From Pseudomonas sp. URMO17WK12:I11 (GTDB lineage Bacteria > Pseudomonadota > Gammaproteobacteria > Pseudomonadales > Pseudomonadaceae): 64,000 nt of DNA. A program made the translations under genes and the position numbers. The DNA is taken from NCBI RefSeq assembly GCF_007677725.1, contig NZ_VEDF01000006.1, forward strand, positions 124,001-188,000. Direction: 5' to 3'. Of the stretch, positions 1-11,100 are shown one piece after another. Every line of letters begins with the position of its first letter. The stretch's first letter is position 1. The notes under the pieces were generated by a model. That model worked only from the letters and a program-made list of their open reading frames with translations. It was not told the origin of the DNA and did not search any database.

Positions 1-1473
1 ATTTTTCATGCCCGACTTCAGCGCGTTGGCGCGACGCAGGTCGATGGCATCGACACCCAGGCGACCGGCGATTTCATCGACCATCATTTCCGTGGCCGCC
101 ATGCTCTGCAACGTGCCGTACCCGCGCATGGAGCCGGCCTCGACAGCGCGCGAATGGTAGGCGGTGACCGCGAGGTCGTTTTGCGGCATGTAGTAGATCG
201 ACTGCGCCGCCGTCGCTCCCACTGCGGCCACCGACGGGCTGTAGTTGATGCGCCCGCCGCCGTCGCAACTCATGTCGGCGCGGAAGATCTTGAAGCTGTT
301 GTCCTTCTTATCCACGGCCAGTTGGTAGCGGATATCGAAGGCGTGGCGCTTGATACCGCTTTGGAACTGCTCGTAGCGGTCGTTGGCCAGGCGAATCGGG
401 ACCCCGGCGCCGTACAGCGCCGCCACGGCGGCATAGAAAACGAAGATGTTGTTGTCCTTGGAGCCGTAGCCAACGGTGTAGCCAGGATGCATGTTCAACG
501 ACTTCAAGGCGAAGCGCGACGGCTTGATCATGTGCACGCATTCTTGCGCTGCCTCGAACGGGCACTGCGTCGCGACCACAAAATGCAGGGTGCCGCTGGC
601 GGCGTCGTACCAGCCATTGCCGTTGTCCGGTTCGAGCGCCGCCGGCTCGATGGAGGGCGTCTTGTAGCGCTCATCGAAGACCAGCCAGTCTTCTGGCGGG
701 TTTTCCAGCTGCTCGGCCATGCGCTTGGCGTAGAACAGCCCTTGCTCGGTCAGATCGCCATGCTGGTTGGGCGCCTTGGACCACACCGGCTTGCGGTTGA
801 GGATGGTGGGGAACAGCATGGAATTCTTCAGGCTGGAAAATTCATCCTCGTCGAACGGCGTGGCGCCGCCGACCCGCACGAAGCGGAAGCTGCCATACGG
901 GTCGCGCTGGTACAACGCCGCCTGGGCGCCATAGCGGATCGCCTGGTCGTTGAACTGCAACTTGCGCTTGGCCTGGCGGAAGCGCTCGAAGTCGTGCCAG
1001 ATCAAGATCGCCACCGGGTGGCCGATGAACATCGGCACCTTGCCAGGCGGCAGCAGCGGATCAGGCGAATGCGCCTCGGGCCAGGCGATGCCGTCGTTTT
1101 CCAGGTCCGCTGCCGTGACGATGCGGTCGGGCTGCAGATCGGCGCCCAGCAGGCTCAGGTCATGCCCGGCATAAATGCGGTCGGCCTTGGTGGTCTTGAG
1201 CAACAGGGCGTGACCTTGCTGGGTCGGCCAGCCGGGCATGTCCTTGGCGCGAATGTCGCGGGCGAACACCTTGTGGCCGCACACCTTGGACAACGCGTCA
1301 TTGCGAAAACGCGCCTTGCCATCATGGTTCATCCATTTTTGCGGCGAAGTGGTGACGCGCTCCTCCATCAGAGCGGCGAAGGCCTGGCTGCCAAGCGGCG
1401 CCATGGTCACGCCGACACCAGCGATCAGGCCGCCCTGCAAGAAGGCGCGCCGGGAAATATCACGGTTGGACAT
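1..1473 (-). CDS. Molybdopterin-binding oxidoreductase large subunit, xanthine dehydrogenase/aldehyde oxidase family (partial, N-terminal 491 residues)
   Basis: The reading frame is open from an ATG at 1473 to the window edge, so the C-terminal part lies outside. The N-terminus MSNRDISRRAFLQGG carries a twin-arginine (RRxFL) export signal followed by a hydrophobic stretch, as in IorB/AorB-like molybdenum hydroxylases that are folded with cofactor and exported to the periplasm. The visible part shows the family's first molybdopterin-binding segment, including MHPGYTVGYG and GSMRGYGTLQ, the position equivalent to the substrate-channel loop of xanthine dehydrogenase. It is not the XdhB of the purine island at 53271, which lacks a Tat signal. 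A partner 2Fe-2S subunit would be expected beside it but is not visible here. The substrate cannot be read from sequence; aldehydes or N-heterocycles are typical. It is divergent from the DsbD operon across a 269-bp gap. Confidence 0.8.
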   Translation of the reverse strand, partial: MSNRDISRRAFLQGGLIAGVGVTMAPLGSQAFAALMEERVTTSPQKWMNHDGKARFRNDALSKVCGHKVFARDIRAKDMPGWPTQQGHALLLKTTKADRIYAGHDLSLLGADLQPDRIVTAADLENDGIAWPEAHSPDPLLPPGKVPMFIGHPVAILIWHDFERFRQAKRKLQFNDQAIRYGAQAALYQRDPYGSFRFVRVGGATPFDEDEFSSLKNSMLFPTILNRKPVWSKAPNQHGDLTEQGLFYAKRMAEQLENPPEDWLVFDERYKTPSIEPAALEPDNGNGWYDAASGTLHFVVATQCPFEAAQECVHMIKPSRFALKSLNMHPGYTVGYGSKDNNIFVFYAAVAALYGAGVPIRLANDRYEQFQSGIKRHAFDIRYQLAVDKKDNSFKIFRADMSCDGGGRINYSPSVAAVGATAAQSIYYMPQNDLAVTAYHSRAVEAGSMRGYGTLQSMAATEMMVDEIAGRLGVDAIDLRRANALKSGMKN

Positions 1474-1672
1474 GCTTGTTCCTCTGGGCAGAGAGGGTCT
1501 GCCCACTTTTTTTCTGATTCTTGTGCGGGGACTCGGAAGGGTGCGAATCTTGTCACGCGGGTCAGTAAAATCTGACTTGTGCGTCAACTTTAACGCAAGT
1601 GGGGGGCGATAAGCAAAGTCAAGTCGACATTATGTCGCGGTGTGTCTGCAGCACCGCGCTTGCACTCGATGT

Positions 1673-1688
1673 CCATGGTTAACCATGG
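1673..1688. promoter_or_regulatory. Perfect 16-bp palindrome in the dsbD upstream region
   Basis: CCATGGTTAACCATGG is a perfect inverted repeat 54 bp upstream of the dsbD start, flanked more loosely by CGAT and ATCG. It is a candidate operator for either divergent gene. The binding protein is unknown. Confidence 0.35.
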
Positions 1689-1742
1689 GTTAATCGATGC
1701 CCGCCAGCATGGCCAGCATTGAAGAACTGCCAAGGCGGAGAC

Positions 1743-3455
1743 ATGCGCATTTTCCTGCTGTTGCTGACGTTGTTCGTGATCGGCCCGTTGCAGGCCAATC
1801 CGTTCGAGACCAAGCCTGATTTCCTGCCCGTGGAACAGGCCTTCGTGCTGACTCACGACCGTCAGGCCGACGGCCAGATGCGCGTGTATTTCCAGATCAA
1901 GCCCGGTTACTACCTGTACCAGAAACGCCTGAAATTCGACGGCCTGTCAGCCGATCAACAGCCGCAGTTGCCCCCTGCCTTGAACCATAACGACGAATTC
2001 TTCGGCGACAGCGCCGTATACCGCGAGCAGCTCGAGCTGGTGATTCCGGCCACTGCTCAAGGCCAGCTGCGCCTGGGCTGGCAGGGCTGCGCCGACGCCG
2101 GGCTGTGCTATCCGCCGCAGACCACGGTGATCGACCTGGGCGGTAAGCCGGCTGCGGTGGCCGAGCAGGCCAGTGACCAGGCGCTGGCCAGCGACCTGCA
2201 ACGGGCGAGCCTGGCCTGGAGCCTGCTGGCCTTCTTCGGCCTGGGCCTGCTGCTGGCCTTCACACCCTGTTCGCTGCCGATGCTGCCGATCCTGGCCGGG
2301 CTGGTACTGGGCAATGGCGCCAGTGCCCGGCGCGGCTGGCTGCTGGCGGGTGTCTATGTGCTGAGCATGGCCCTGGTCTATGCAGGCCTGGGTGTAGTGG
2401 CCGCGCTGCTCGGCGCCAGCCTGCAGGCATGGCTGCAGCAACCGTGGCTGCTCGGCAGCCTGGCGGCGCTGTTCATCCTGCTTGCCTTGCCGATGTTCGG
2501 CGCCTTCGAGTTGCAACTGCCGGCTGCCCTGCGCGATCGGCTCGACCGTGCCGGGCAAGGCACCCGCGGCGGCAATTTGTACGGCGCAGCGCTGCTCGGT
2601 GCGCTGTCTGGCCTGCTGCTCGGGCCGTGCATGACCGCACCGTTGGCAGGGGCACTGCTGTATATCGCCCAGAGCGGCGACGTCCTACAAGGTGCCTTGG
2701 TGCTGTTCAGCCTGGGGCTGGGCATGGGCGTGCCGCTGCTGCTGTTGGTGACGTTGGGTAATCGATATCTGCCGCGCCCGGGCGCGTGGATGAACCGGGT
2801 CAAGGGCGTGTTCGGCTTCGTGTTCCTCGCCATGGCGCTGTACACCGTGCGCAGCCTGCTTGCTGAACCGTTGGTACTGGCCTTGAGCGGCGCCTGGCTG
2901 ATCGCCCTGGCCTGGGCGATGTGGCCAGCGCTGCAGCGGCTGCCAGCGTTACGCGCGCTGCCCGTGCTGGCCGGCTTGTGGGGCAGCTTGCTGTTGGTTG
3001 GCGCAGCGGCTGGGGGTGACAACCTCTGGCAACCGCTGCAACCCTTTGCCGGGGGGCCGTCCCCGGTTGCACGCACGCCTGGCGAGCACGGTTTCGTCAC
3101 CCTCGACAGCCCCGAGGCGCTGCAACGCGAACTCGATGCCGCCCGTGCCGCCGGGCAATGGGTCATGGTCGATTACTACGCAGACTGGTGTGTATCCTGC
3201 AAAGTCATGGAAAAGCAGGTGTTCAGCCGCGCGGACGTACAGGCCAGCCTCACCGGCGTGCGCTTGCTGCGCCTGGACGTCACCGCCGACTCTGCCGCCA
3301 GCCGCGCCCTGCTGCAGCGTTATCAAGTACCCGGCCCACCCAGCATCGTCTGGCTGGGCCCGGAAGGCGATGAGCGTCGCGCTCGACGCATCACCGGGGA
3401 AGTCGATGCCGATGCATTCCTGCAACACTGGACCGCCACCCGGAGCCAAGGCTGA
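1743..3455 (+). CDS. dsbD: Thiol:disulfide interchange protein DsbD (DsbD2-type)
   Basis: A 570-residue inner-membrane electron carrier that moves reducing power from cytoplasmic thioredoxin to periplasmic substrates such as DsbG. Three parts are visible: a signal peptide and periplasmic alpha domain (about residues 1-145) with the redox pair C116/C122 in CADAGLCYPP; a transmembrane beta domain with C176 (TPCSLP) and C296 (GPCMTAP); and a C-terminal thioredoxin-like gamma domain with C483-V-S-C486. All catalytic cysteines are present, so it should be active. I chose the ATG at 1743 because a GGCGGAG ribosome site precedes it; an upstream in-frame start at 1719 would spoil the signal peptide. 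Its stop overlaps the next start (TGATG), so the three thiol-redox genes form one translationally coupled operon. P. aeruginosa has the same trio (DsbD2, a TlpA-like protein, DsbG). Confidence 0.93.
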   Translation: MRIFLLLLTLFVIGPLQANPFETKPDFLPVEQAFVLTHDRQADGQMRVYFQIKPGYYLYQKRLKFDGLSADQQPQLPPALNHNDEFFGDSAVYREQLELVIPATAQGQLRLGWQGCADAGLCYPPQTTVIDLGGKPAAVAEQASDQALASDLQRASLAWSLLAFFGLGLLLAFTPCSLPMLPILAGLVLGNGASARRGWLLAGVYVLSMALVYAGLGVVAALLGASLQAWLQQPWLLGSLAALFILLALPMFGAFELQLPAALRDRLDRAGQGTRGGNLYGAALLGALSGLLLGPCMTAPLAGALLYIAQSGDVLQGALVLFSLGLGMGVPLLLLVTLGNRYLPRPGAWMNRVKGVFGFVFLAMALYTVRSLLAEPLVLALSGAWLIALAWAMWPALQRLPALRALPVLAGLWGSLLLVGAAAGGDNLWQPLQPFAGGPSPVARTPGEHGFVTLDSPEALQRELDAARAAGQWVMVDYYADWCVSCKVMEKQVFSRADVQASLTGVRLLRLDVTADSAASRALLQRYQVPGPPSIVWLGPEGDERRARRITGEVDADAFLQHWTATRSQG

Positions 3456-4291
3456 TGCTCACCGTAACCCTCGGGCCGCTGACCCTGGCCCTCAATCATC
3501 TGCTGATGCTCAGCGCCCTGCTGGTCGCGACCCTGGTGGGCTGGCGGGTCGCCCGGCGCGGCGGGCAAAGCCCTGAGTCGGCCCTGTTCAACCTGTTCGT
3601 GATCGGTGTGCTGTGCGCTCGCCTGGGCTTTGTGCTGGCCTACTGGCCGATGTACCGCAACGATCCGCTGCAGATGATCGACATCCGCGATGGCGGCTTC
3701 CTGCTGTGGTCCGGGTTGCTCGGCATCGTCCTGGCCAGCCTGTGGCAAGGCTGGCGCCAGCCCGGCCTGCGCCGCCCGCTGGCCTGGGCGCTGTTCAGCG
3801 GAGCGTTGTTCTGGGGCATGACCAGCCTGGGCAGCCACCTGTACAGCAAGGGTACCGAGCTGCCGGCGCTGAGCCTGCGCGACGCTGCCGGCCAATCGGT
3901 GGCGCTGCACAATTACCGCGGCAAGCCGTTGGTGATCAATATCTGGGCCACCTGGTGCCCGCCCTGCCGACGGGAAATGCCGGTGCTGCAGCAAGCCCAG
4001 GGCGAATACCCCCACGTCACGTTCATCTTCGTCAACCAGGGCGAAACCCCGGAAAACGTCAGCACCTTCCTCGCCACCACCGGCCTGAGCCTGACCCATG
4101 TGCTGTTCGACGGCACGGGCTCTCTGGCCCAGCGGGTGGGTTCGATGGCCTTGCCAACCACCTTGTTCTACGACGCCGATGGCCGCCTGATCGGCAGCCA
4201 TCTCGGCGAGCTGTCCCGGGCCAGCCTGCGCCATGCCCTGGAACCTTTCGAACGGGCCAAGTCGCCCGCCTCTGCCGCACAAGGAAACTGA
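3455..4291 (+). CDS. Membrane-anchored TlpA-like thioredoxin with an Lgt-like N-terminal membrane region
   Basis: A 278-residue protein in two parts. Residues 1-125 form about four hydrophobic segments with a loop reading DIRDGGFLLWSG, which resembles the loop region of prolipoprotein diacylglyceryl transferase (Lgt). Residues 130-270 form a TlpA/ResA-type periplasmic thioredoxin domain with the active site W-C168-P-P-C171 and a cis-proline region ALPTTLFYD. The likely role is a reductase that takes electrons from the upstream DsbD and passes them to periplasmic protein thiols; partner choice is inferred from the operon. The Lgt-like part is too short for a whole Lgt and probably serves as an anchor. 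The start overlaps the dsbD stop by one base and dsbG begins two bases after the stop. Confidence 0.85.
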   Translation: MLTVTLGPLTLALNHLLMLSALLVATLVGWRVARRGGQSPESALFNLFVIGVLCARLGFVLAYWPMYRNDPLQMIDIRDGGFLLWSGLLGIVLASLWQGWRQPGLRRPLAWALFSGALFWGMTSLGSHLYSKGTELPALSLRDAAGQSVALHNYRGKPLVINIWATWCPPCRREMPVLQQAQGEYPHVTFIFVNQGETPENVSTFLATTGLSLTHVLFDGTGSLAQRVGSMALPTTLFYDADGRLIGSHLGELSRASLRHALEPFERAKSPASAAQGN

Positions 4292-4292
4292 C

Positions 4293-5051
4293 ATGCGATT
4301 GACTGCTCTGCTGCCCCTGACCTTGGCCCTGCTGGCCGCTCCGCTGGTGCAGGCCGAAGACCTGCCCATGGCTATCCAGCGACTGCAAGCCAAGGGTGCC
4401 GAGATCAAAGGCAGCTTCGATGCCCCCAACGGCCTGCGTGGCTACGCCGCGCAATACCACAACAACGCCCTGGCGCTGTACCTCACCGCCGACGGCAAGC
4501 ACGTGCTGGTGGGTAACCTGTTCGATGAACAGGGCAAGGACCTGAGCGCCGAACCGCTGCAAAAGCTGGTCTATGCGCCGATGAGCAAGGAAATCTGGGC
4601 CAAGATGGAAAAGACCGCCTGGATCGCCGACGGCAAGGACAGCGCCCCACGCAAGGTCTATCTGTTCAGTGACCCCAATTGCCCGTACTGCAACATGTTC
4701 TGGGAACAGGCCCGCCCGTGGGTCGAGTCGGGCAAGGTGCAGCTGCGCCACATCATGGTCGGCATCATTCGCGAGGACAGCCCTGGCAAATCCGCCGCCT
4801 TGCTGGCCGCCAAAGATCCCGCCAAGGCCCTGCACGAGCATGAAAAGGCGGGCAAGGCGAGCAGCCTCAAAGCGCTGCAGCAAGTGCCGCCCGCCGTACA
4901 AGCAAAGCTGGCGGCGAACATGGCGCTGATGCAGGAGATGGGCTTGCAGGCTACCCCCGCCATTTTCTACCAAGATGAGCAGGGCAACCTGCAGAGCCAG
5001 CAAGGCGCGCCGCGGCCTGAGGCCCTGGAGAAGATTCTCGGTAAGCGGTGA
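4293..5051 (+). CDS. dsbG: Thiol:disulfide interchange protein DsbG
   Basis: A 252-residue periplasmic thioredoxin-fold protein with a clear signal peptide ending near LVQAED. The active site is C130-P-Y-C133 (FSDPNCPYC), the DsbG/DsbC pattern, and the cis-proline loop reads QATPAIF. The N-terminal 100 residues look like the DsbC/DsbG dimerisation domain (cystatin-like). DsbG reduces sulfenylated or misoxidised single cysteines and is kept reduced by DsbD, whose gene is first in the same operon. The start follows the previous stop after one base. Length fits DsbG (about 250 residues) rather than DsbC (about 236). DsbC cannot be strictly excluded by eye, but CPYC and the operon partners favour DsbG. 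Confidence 0.9.
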   Translation: MRLTALLPLTLALLAAPLVQAEDLPMAIQRLQAKGAEIKGSFDAPNGLRGYAAQYHNNALALYLTADGKHVLVGNLFDEQGKDLSAEPLQKLVYAPMSKEIWAKMEKTAWIADGKDSAPRKVYLFSDPNCPYCNMFWEQARPWVESGKVQLRHIMVGIIREDSPGKSAALLAAKDPAKALHEHEKAGKASSLKALQQVPPAVQAKLAANMALMQEMGLQATPAIFYQDEQGNLQSQQGAPRPEALEKILGKR

Positions 5052-5104
5052 GCTGCCAATCGCCAGCTCAAGCCTGACATCGAGCAGCAACGCTCGCCGG
5101 CACT

Positions 5105-5121
5105 GGGGCGCTAAGCGCCCC
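5105..5121. terminator. Hairpin between convergent dsbG and pvdL
   Basis: GGGGCG-CTAAG-CGCCCC forms a six-pair stem in the 77-bp gap between the dsbG stop and the pvdL stop. There is no good T tract on either side, so its use as a bidirectional terminator is an inference from position. Confidence 0.45.
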
Positions 5122-5128
5122 TACGTGT

Positions 5129-8100
5129 TTAAAGCCCCTCCAACTCGGCCATCAAGTCACTGAGCCGATCCGCCTTGGCTTCATCCAGCCCGGCGCCCTG
5201 CATGCCGCGCACATACTCGGCCAGCTCCTGCACGGTGCTGCATTCGAACATCGCCCGCAGCGGCACATTCAGTTGCAGCTGTTTCTGCACGCGCGAGGCG
5301 ATCTGCGTGGCCAGCAGCGAATGCCCGCCCAGTTCGAAGAAATTGTCGTGCACCCCGACCCGCTCGACCTTGAGCACTTCTGCCCAGATTTCGGCCAGGG
5401 TCTGTTCGAGCTCATCACGTGGGGCCAGATAAGCCTGGCCGTGCTGAGCGCCAATGGCGAGTGCGGGCAGCGCCTTGCGGTCGAGCTTGCCGTTGGCGTT
5501 GCGCGGCAGAGCGGGCAACCAGCCCCAATGCAGCGGCACCATGTACTCCGGCAGCTCGGCGCGCAGGCGTTGCTTGATCTGCTCCAGCAACACGGGCTGC
5601 TCGCCCGCCGCGCAATGAGCGACCAGATAGCCGACCAGGTGCTTGCCATTGGCGCCCTCCTGCACGCCCACCGCGGCGTCGCGGACTTGCGCATGCTCAT
5701 GCAGGCGCGCCTCGATCTCGCCCAGCTCGATGCGATAGCCGCGAATCTTCACCTGATGGTCGATGCGACCGACGTACTCGAACACCCCGTCCGGACGCTG
5801 ACGCGCCAAGTCGCCGGTGCGATACAGACGCTCGCCCGGGGCACCGTGCGGGTGCGGCACAAAGGCCAGGGCGGTGCGCACCGGGTCGCCGACATAACCA
5901 CGGCCCACGCCGGTGCCTGCCACGCACAGCTCACCCACCGCACCCAGCGGGACCAGCGTCTGCGCCTCGCTGAACAGGTACAGGCGGTTGTTGTCGGTCG
6001 GCGTGCCGATCGGCAGGTAGCTGCCCTGGGTCGAGGCCTGGTCGACACGGAAGAAAGCCACGTCGTCCGAGCATTCGGCCGGGCCATAGGCGTTGACCAA
6101 GCCGACCTGCGGATATCGCTGCAGCCACTGGGCGGCGAGCTCAGGCGGCATCGCTTCGCCGGTCGGCAGCATCCAGCGCAGGCCCCCCAGCGCCTGGTGA
6201 TCGCTGGCCAGCATGCCTTGAATCAACGACGGCACGCTTTCGAGCACGGTGATGCCGGTGGCCTGCACATGCGCCAGCAGGCCTTGCGGGTCGTGGGCGA
6301 TGGCATTCGGCACGATCTCGATCCGCGCACCGAACAACGGTGCGGCCAGGAACTGCCAGACCGAGATGTCGAAGCTTTGCGAAGCGGTCTGGGCGATCAC
6401 GTCGTGCTCGCTCAGGGCCAGGTACGGCACTTTGCTCAGTTGGTTGTTGAGCATGCCGCGCTGCTCGACCATCACGCCCTTGGGCAACCCGGTCGATCCG
6501 GAGGTGTAGATCACATAGGCGAGGTTTTCCGGCCCGCTGTAGATGCCGGGGTCATGGCTGGCGACCGTGCTTGCCTGGACGTCTTCCCAGACCAGCAACT
6601 GCGGCCTGGCTACTCCGGCCAGCTCATCGAGCAACGACCGCGCCTGCTCGGCACAAGCGGCACTGCACACCAGAACCGGTGTGCGGCTCAGTTCGACGAT
6701 GCGTTGCAGGCGCGCTGACGGCAGCCCAGGGTCGAGCGGCAGGTAGCCGGCGCCGGCCTTGAAGCTGCCGACGATCATGCCCAGCAACGACAGACCGCGC
6801 TCGGCCAGCAGCGCCACCGGTTGATCGATAGCGACGCCCGCTGCCAGCAGGGCATGACCCAGACGGTTGGCGGCCAGGTTCAACCCAGCGTAATCGTAGG
6901 CACCTTCCAGGCAGCGGGCCACGGTGCGCTGCGGATGCGCCGCGACCTGCGCTTCGAACAGCGCGGCGTAGCTCTGCGTCAGGGGGTAGACGCGCTCGGT
7001 GCGGTTGCAGTGTTCGAGCACAAAGCGCTGTTCCGCCTCGCCAAGCAGTGGCAAGGCACTGACCTGGCCGTCAAAGCCGTGCACCAGCGCCAGCAGCAGG
7101 CGCTTGAACTCAGCCAGCAGGCGCTCGACCGTCGGGTAGTCGAAATAGCGCTGGTCGAACGACAGGTGCAGGCCCAGGTCGTCGCCTGGGTAGCACACGG
7201 CGGTCAAGGGGAAATTGGTGTGCGTGCGCCCTGAATCGGAGCTGGCGTTCAGGTGCTGGGCATGGTCGAGCACGGCGGTTTCCACCGGGGCGTTCTCGAA
7301 CACGAACAGGCTGTTGAACAGCGGCTGGCCTTTGGGCAGTTCGCTGCAATCCTGGATCGCCACCAGCGGCAGGTACTCGTACTCGCGCAGCTCCATGTTG
7401 CGCTCCAGCAGTCCTTGCAGCCATTGCCGGACGCTGCACAGCTGGCCCAGCTGCGGCAGTTGCACACGCAGGGCGATGCTGTTGATGAACAAGCCGACAG
7501 TACGCTGCAGGTGCGGCATGCTGACCGGTCGTCCGGCCACGGTCACCCCAAAGGCCACGTCGCGCTCGCCGCTGTAGCGCGCCAGGACCAAGGCCCAAGC
7601 GGCCTGGGCGAAGGTGTTGACGGTCAGCTGGTGCGCCTGGGCCAGTTCCCGCAGGCGCACACCATCGCTGACCTCCAGGCGGGTGTAGCAGTCGCCGACG
7701 CGCATGCCGTCACCGGCGTGGTCGTGGCGCAGCGGACGGTCACTGGGCAGCGCCGTGGCCCGCTCGAAACCGGCCAGGTTGGTTTGCCACCAGTGGCGCG
7801 CCTCAGCCAGATCCTGGCGTTGCAGCCAGCCGATGTAGTCGCGGTAGCGTGGCGGCGCCGGCAGTTGCGCCGCACGGCCCTCGCCCAGGGCCTGGTAGAG
7901 TTCGAAGAAATCGTTCATCAACAGCGAGCGGCACCAGGCATCGATGAGGATGTGGTGGTTGCTCATCATGAACCAGTAGCGTGCGTCGGCAACACGTATC
8001 AGGCGCAGGTGGAAGGGCGCTTCGCGCAGCAAGTCGAAACCGGCTTCGCGCTCTTGCTGGTGCAGCGCTTGCAAACGCGCTTCCTGCGCAGCGTCGTCCA

Positions 8101-11100
8101 GCTCACGCCAGTCCTGATAATCCACCTCGGTGTGGCCTGGCTTGTGGATGATCTGCAGCATGGTCTGCCCGGCGTTCCAGCTGAACGAGGCGCGCAAGGC
8201 TTCGTGACGCGCCACCACGGCCTGCCAGGCCTGGGCAAAACGTGCAGGGTCCAGGGCGCTGTTGATGCGATAACGGTCCTGCATGTAGTACAGGCCTGTG
8301 CCGGGTTCGAGCAGGGTGTGCAGCAGCATGCCCTCTTGCATGGGCGTCAGCGGATAGACATCTTCGATGCAGGCCGGCGCTACCGGCAGTTGATCGATCT
8401 GCTCCTGGGTCAGGTGCGCCAGTGGGAAGTCCGAGGGCGTGAAACTGCCATTGCCATCGGCCAGGCAATGCTCGATCAACGCCAGCAACTCCAGGCGGTA
8501 GGCGTCGGCCAAGCCTGCGATGGTGCTGTGTTCGTAGCGTTCGCCACTGTAGGTCCAGCGCAGTTGCAACGCCCCGCCATAGACCTGGCCGTCGACGCTC
8601 AGCCAGTTGGGCAGCGCAGCATCCGCATCATGGGCAAGCCCGGCGGGGGCGTCCAACGGCAGCAGCAAGGCATCCTCGGCGAACTGCTGGTCGAACTGCC
8701 CGAGGTAGTTGAAGGTGATACGCGCCTGGGGCAGCGCCGCCATCTGCTCACGTACCGGGGCCTCGGCCAAGTAGCGCAGCACGCCATAGCCCAGGCCCTT
8801 GTGCGGGACCTGGCGCAATTGCTCCTTGATCGCCTTGATCGAGCTGGCACGTGCGCCATCGTCGTCGCCGGCCAGGGGGCTCAAGCGCAGGGGATAGGCA
8901 TTGGTGAACCAGCCAACGCTGCGGGTCAGGTCCATGTCTTCGAACAGACCGTCGCGGCCGTGGCCTTCGAGCTGCACCAGCACCTGCGAATGCCCGCTCC
9001 AGCGGCACAGGGTGCGCGCCAGTGCGGTCAGCAGCAGGTCGTTGACCTGGGTGTGATACGCCGCAGGCGCCTGTTGCAACAGTTGCCGGGTCTGCTCGGC
9101 ATCCAGGCCGATGCTCAGGGTCTGGGCATGACGCTGCAGATTACCGCCCTGGGGGTGGTCGCACGGTAGCTCGAAACCGACCTCGGCGAGCTGCGTTTGC
9201 CACCACCGCGCCTCGTCGCGCAGCGAATCGCTGCCCGCATAGCTGTGCAGGCGCGCGGCCCAGTCGGCCATGGCGTGGCTCTTGGCCGCCAACGCCTGGC
9301 CACGGTACAGCGCCTGCACATCCTCGAGCAGTACCCGCCAGGAAACCCCATCGACCAGCAGGTGGTGAATCGCCAACAGCAAGCGCTGGGCGCCGCTGGC
9401 GTCGCTCACCAGCAACGCGCGCAGCAGCGGGCCGCGCTGCAGATCGAGGCTGCGCTGCACATCGGTGTACAGCGCCTGGCAACTGTCGAAGTCGCTCACC
9501 GTCGCGCTCCACAGCAATTGCTCGGTGGCAGCCTGGGTGAAGGTCGCCTGACGGCCGTGGAAGCGTAGGCGCAAGCTGTCGTGATGCGCCACCAGCGCGT
9601 CCAGCGCGCGCTCCAGGGTCGCCGCGTCCAGTGGCTGCACGGCTTGCAGCAGCACGGCTTGGTTCCAGTGCTGCGGCTGCACCACATCACTGTCGAAGAA
9701 CCAGTGTTGAATCGGTGTCAATGCGCTGCTGCCGACCCGCAGGCCCTGGTCGATGCTGCTGGGCGCCACGCTGACGCTGACCACCGCCGCCAAGGCCTGG
9801 ATGGTCTGGTGCTGGAACAGGTCGCGGGGCGTGAACTGCAAGCCCAGTTGACGGGCACGGCTGACCACCTGGATCGACAGGATCGAATCGCCGCCCAATT
9901 CGAAGAAGTTGTCCTGCACACCCACCCGCGGCAGATTCAGCACCTCGGCCCAGACGTGGGCCAGCTGGCGCTCAAGCTCGCTGGTCGGGGCCTGGTAATG
10001 CCAGCGCGCCTGTTCCAGGTCAGGCATTGGCAAGGCCCGGCGATCGAGCTTGCCGTTGCCCATCAGCGGCAGGCTGTCGAGCAGCACCAGGTGCGCGGGC
10101 ACCATGTAGTCAGGCAAATGCAAGCGGGCCTCGGCCTTCACCGCTTCACGCAGCTGCGCTTGCCGCTCGCTTGCGGCGTTGGCGTGCCGACACACCAGAT
10201 AGCCCACCAGCTGCTTGCCGCCCGGCAGATCCAAGGCCAGAACCACGGCTTCATCGACCTCGGCATGGGCCTGCAAGCGGCTTTCGATTTCCCCCAGCTC
10301 GATCCGGAAACCGCGAATCTTCACCTGCTGGTCGGCGCGGCCGATGTATTCGACCAGGCCATCGCTGCGCAGGCGCACCAGATCGCCGGTGCGGTACAGC
10401 CGCCCGCCGTCGCGGCTGAACGGGTCGGCAATGAAACGCTCGGCGCTCAGGCCAGGCCGCTGGTGATAACCCTGGGCCAGGCCTGCACCGCCAATGTACA
10501 GCTCGCCGATGCCGCCTTGCGCCAGCAAGGCCAGGTCGTCATCGAGAATGTAGGCGCTGCGCGCGCCGATCACCCGGCCGATCGGCACGCTGCCAGCGTC
10601 GCCAGGCAGGGTCGGCGGGGCCAGGCAGGCCAGCGGCATGACCACGGTTTCAGTGGGGCCGTAGGCATTGAACACCTGCTGCGGGGCAAAGGCCTGGCGG
10701 ATCCGCTGCAGGTGCTCGCCGGTCAATGCTTCGCCACCGGTGATCACCAGCCGCACCGCCAACTGCTCGCCCTGACTGGCCAGGTACTGCGCCAACTGGC
10801 TGCCGTAGCTTGGGGTGAAACCAAGAATGCTCACCTGCTGCTCGCGCACCAGCTGGCAGATTTCCTCGGCGCCCCACTGGCCCTGGCCGCGCAGCACGAC
10901 CCGCGCACCGCACAGCAGCGGCGTCAGCAGGCGCTCACTGGCGGCATCGAAGTTGATCGAATAGAAATGCAATTCGCAGTCATCGCTGCGCATGCCGAAT
11001 GCCTTGATCACCGCCTGGCAGTGCATGGCGATTTCACCGTGGCTGACCACCACGCCCTTGGGCTGGCCAGTCGAGCCTGAGGTGTAGATCAGGTACGCCT

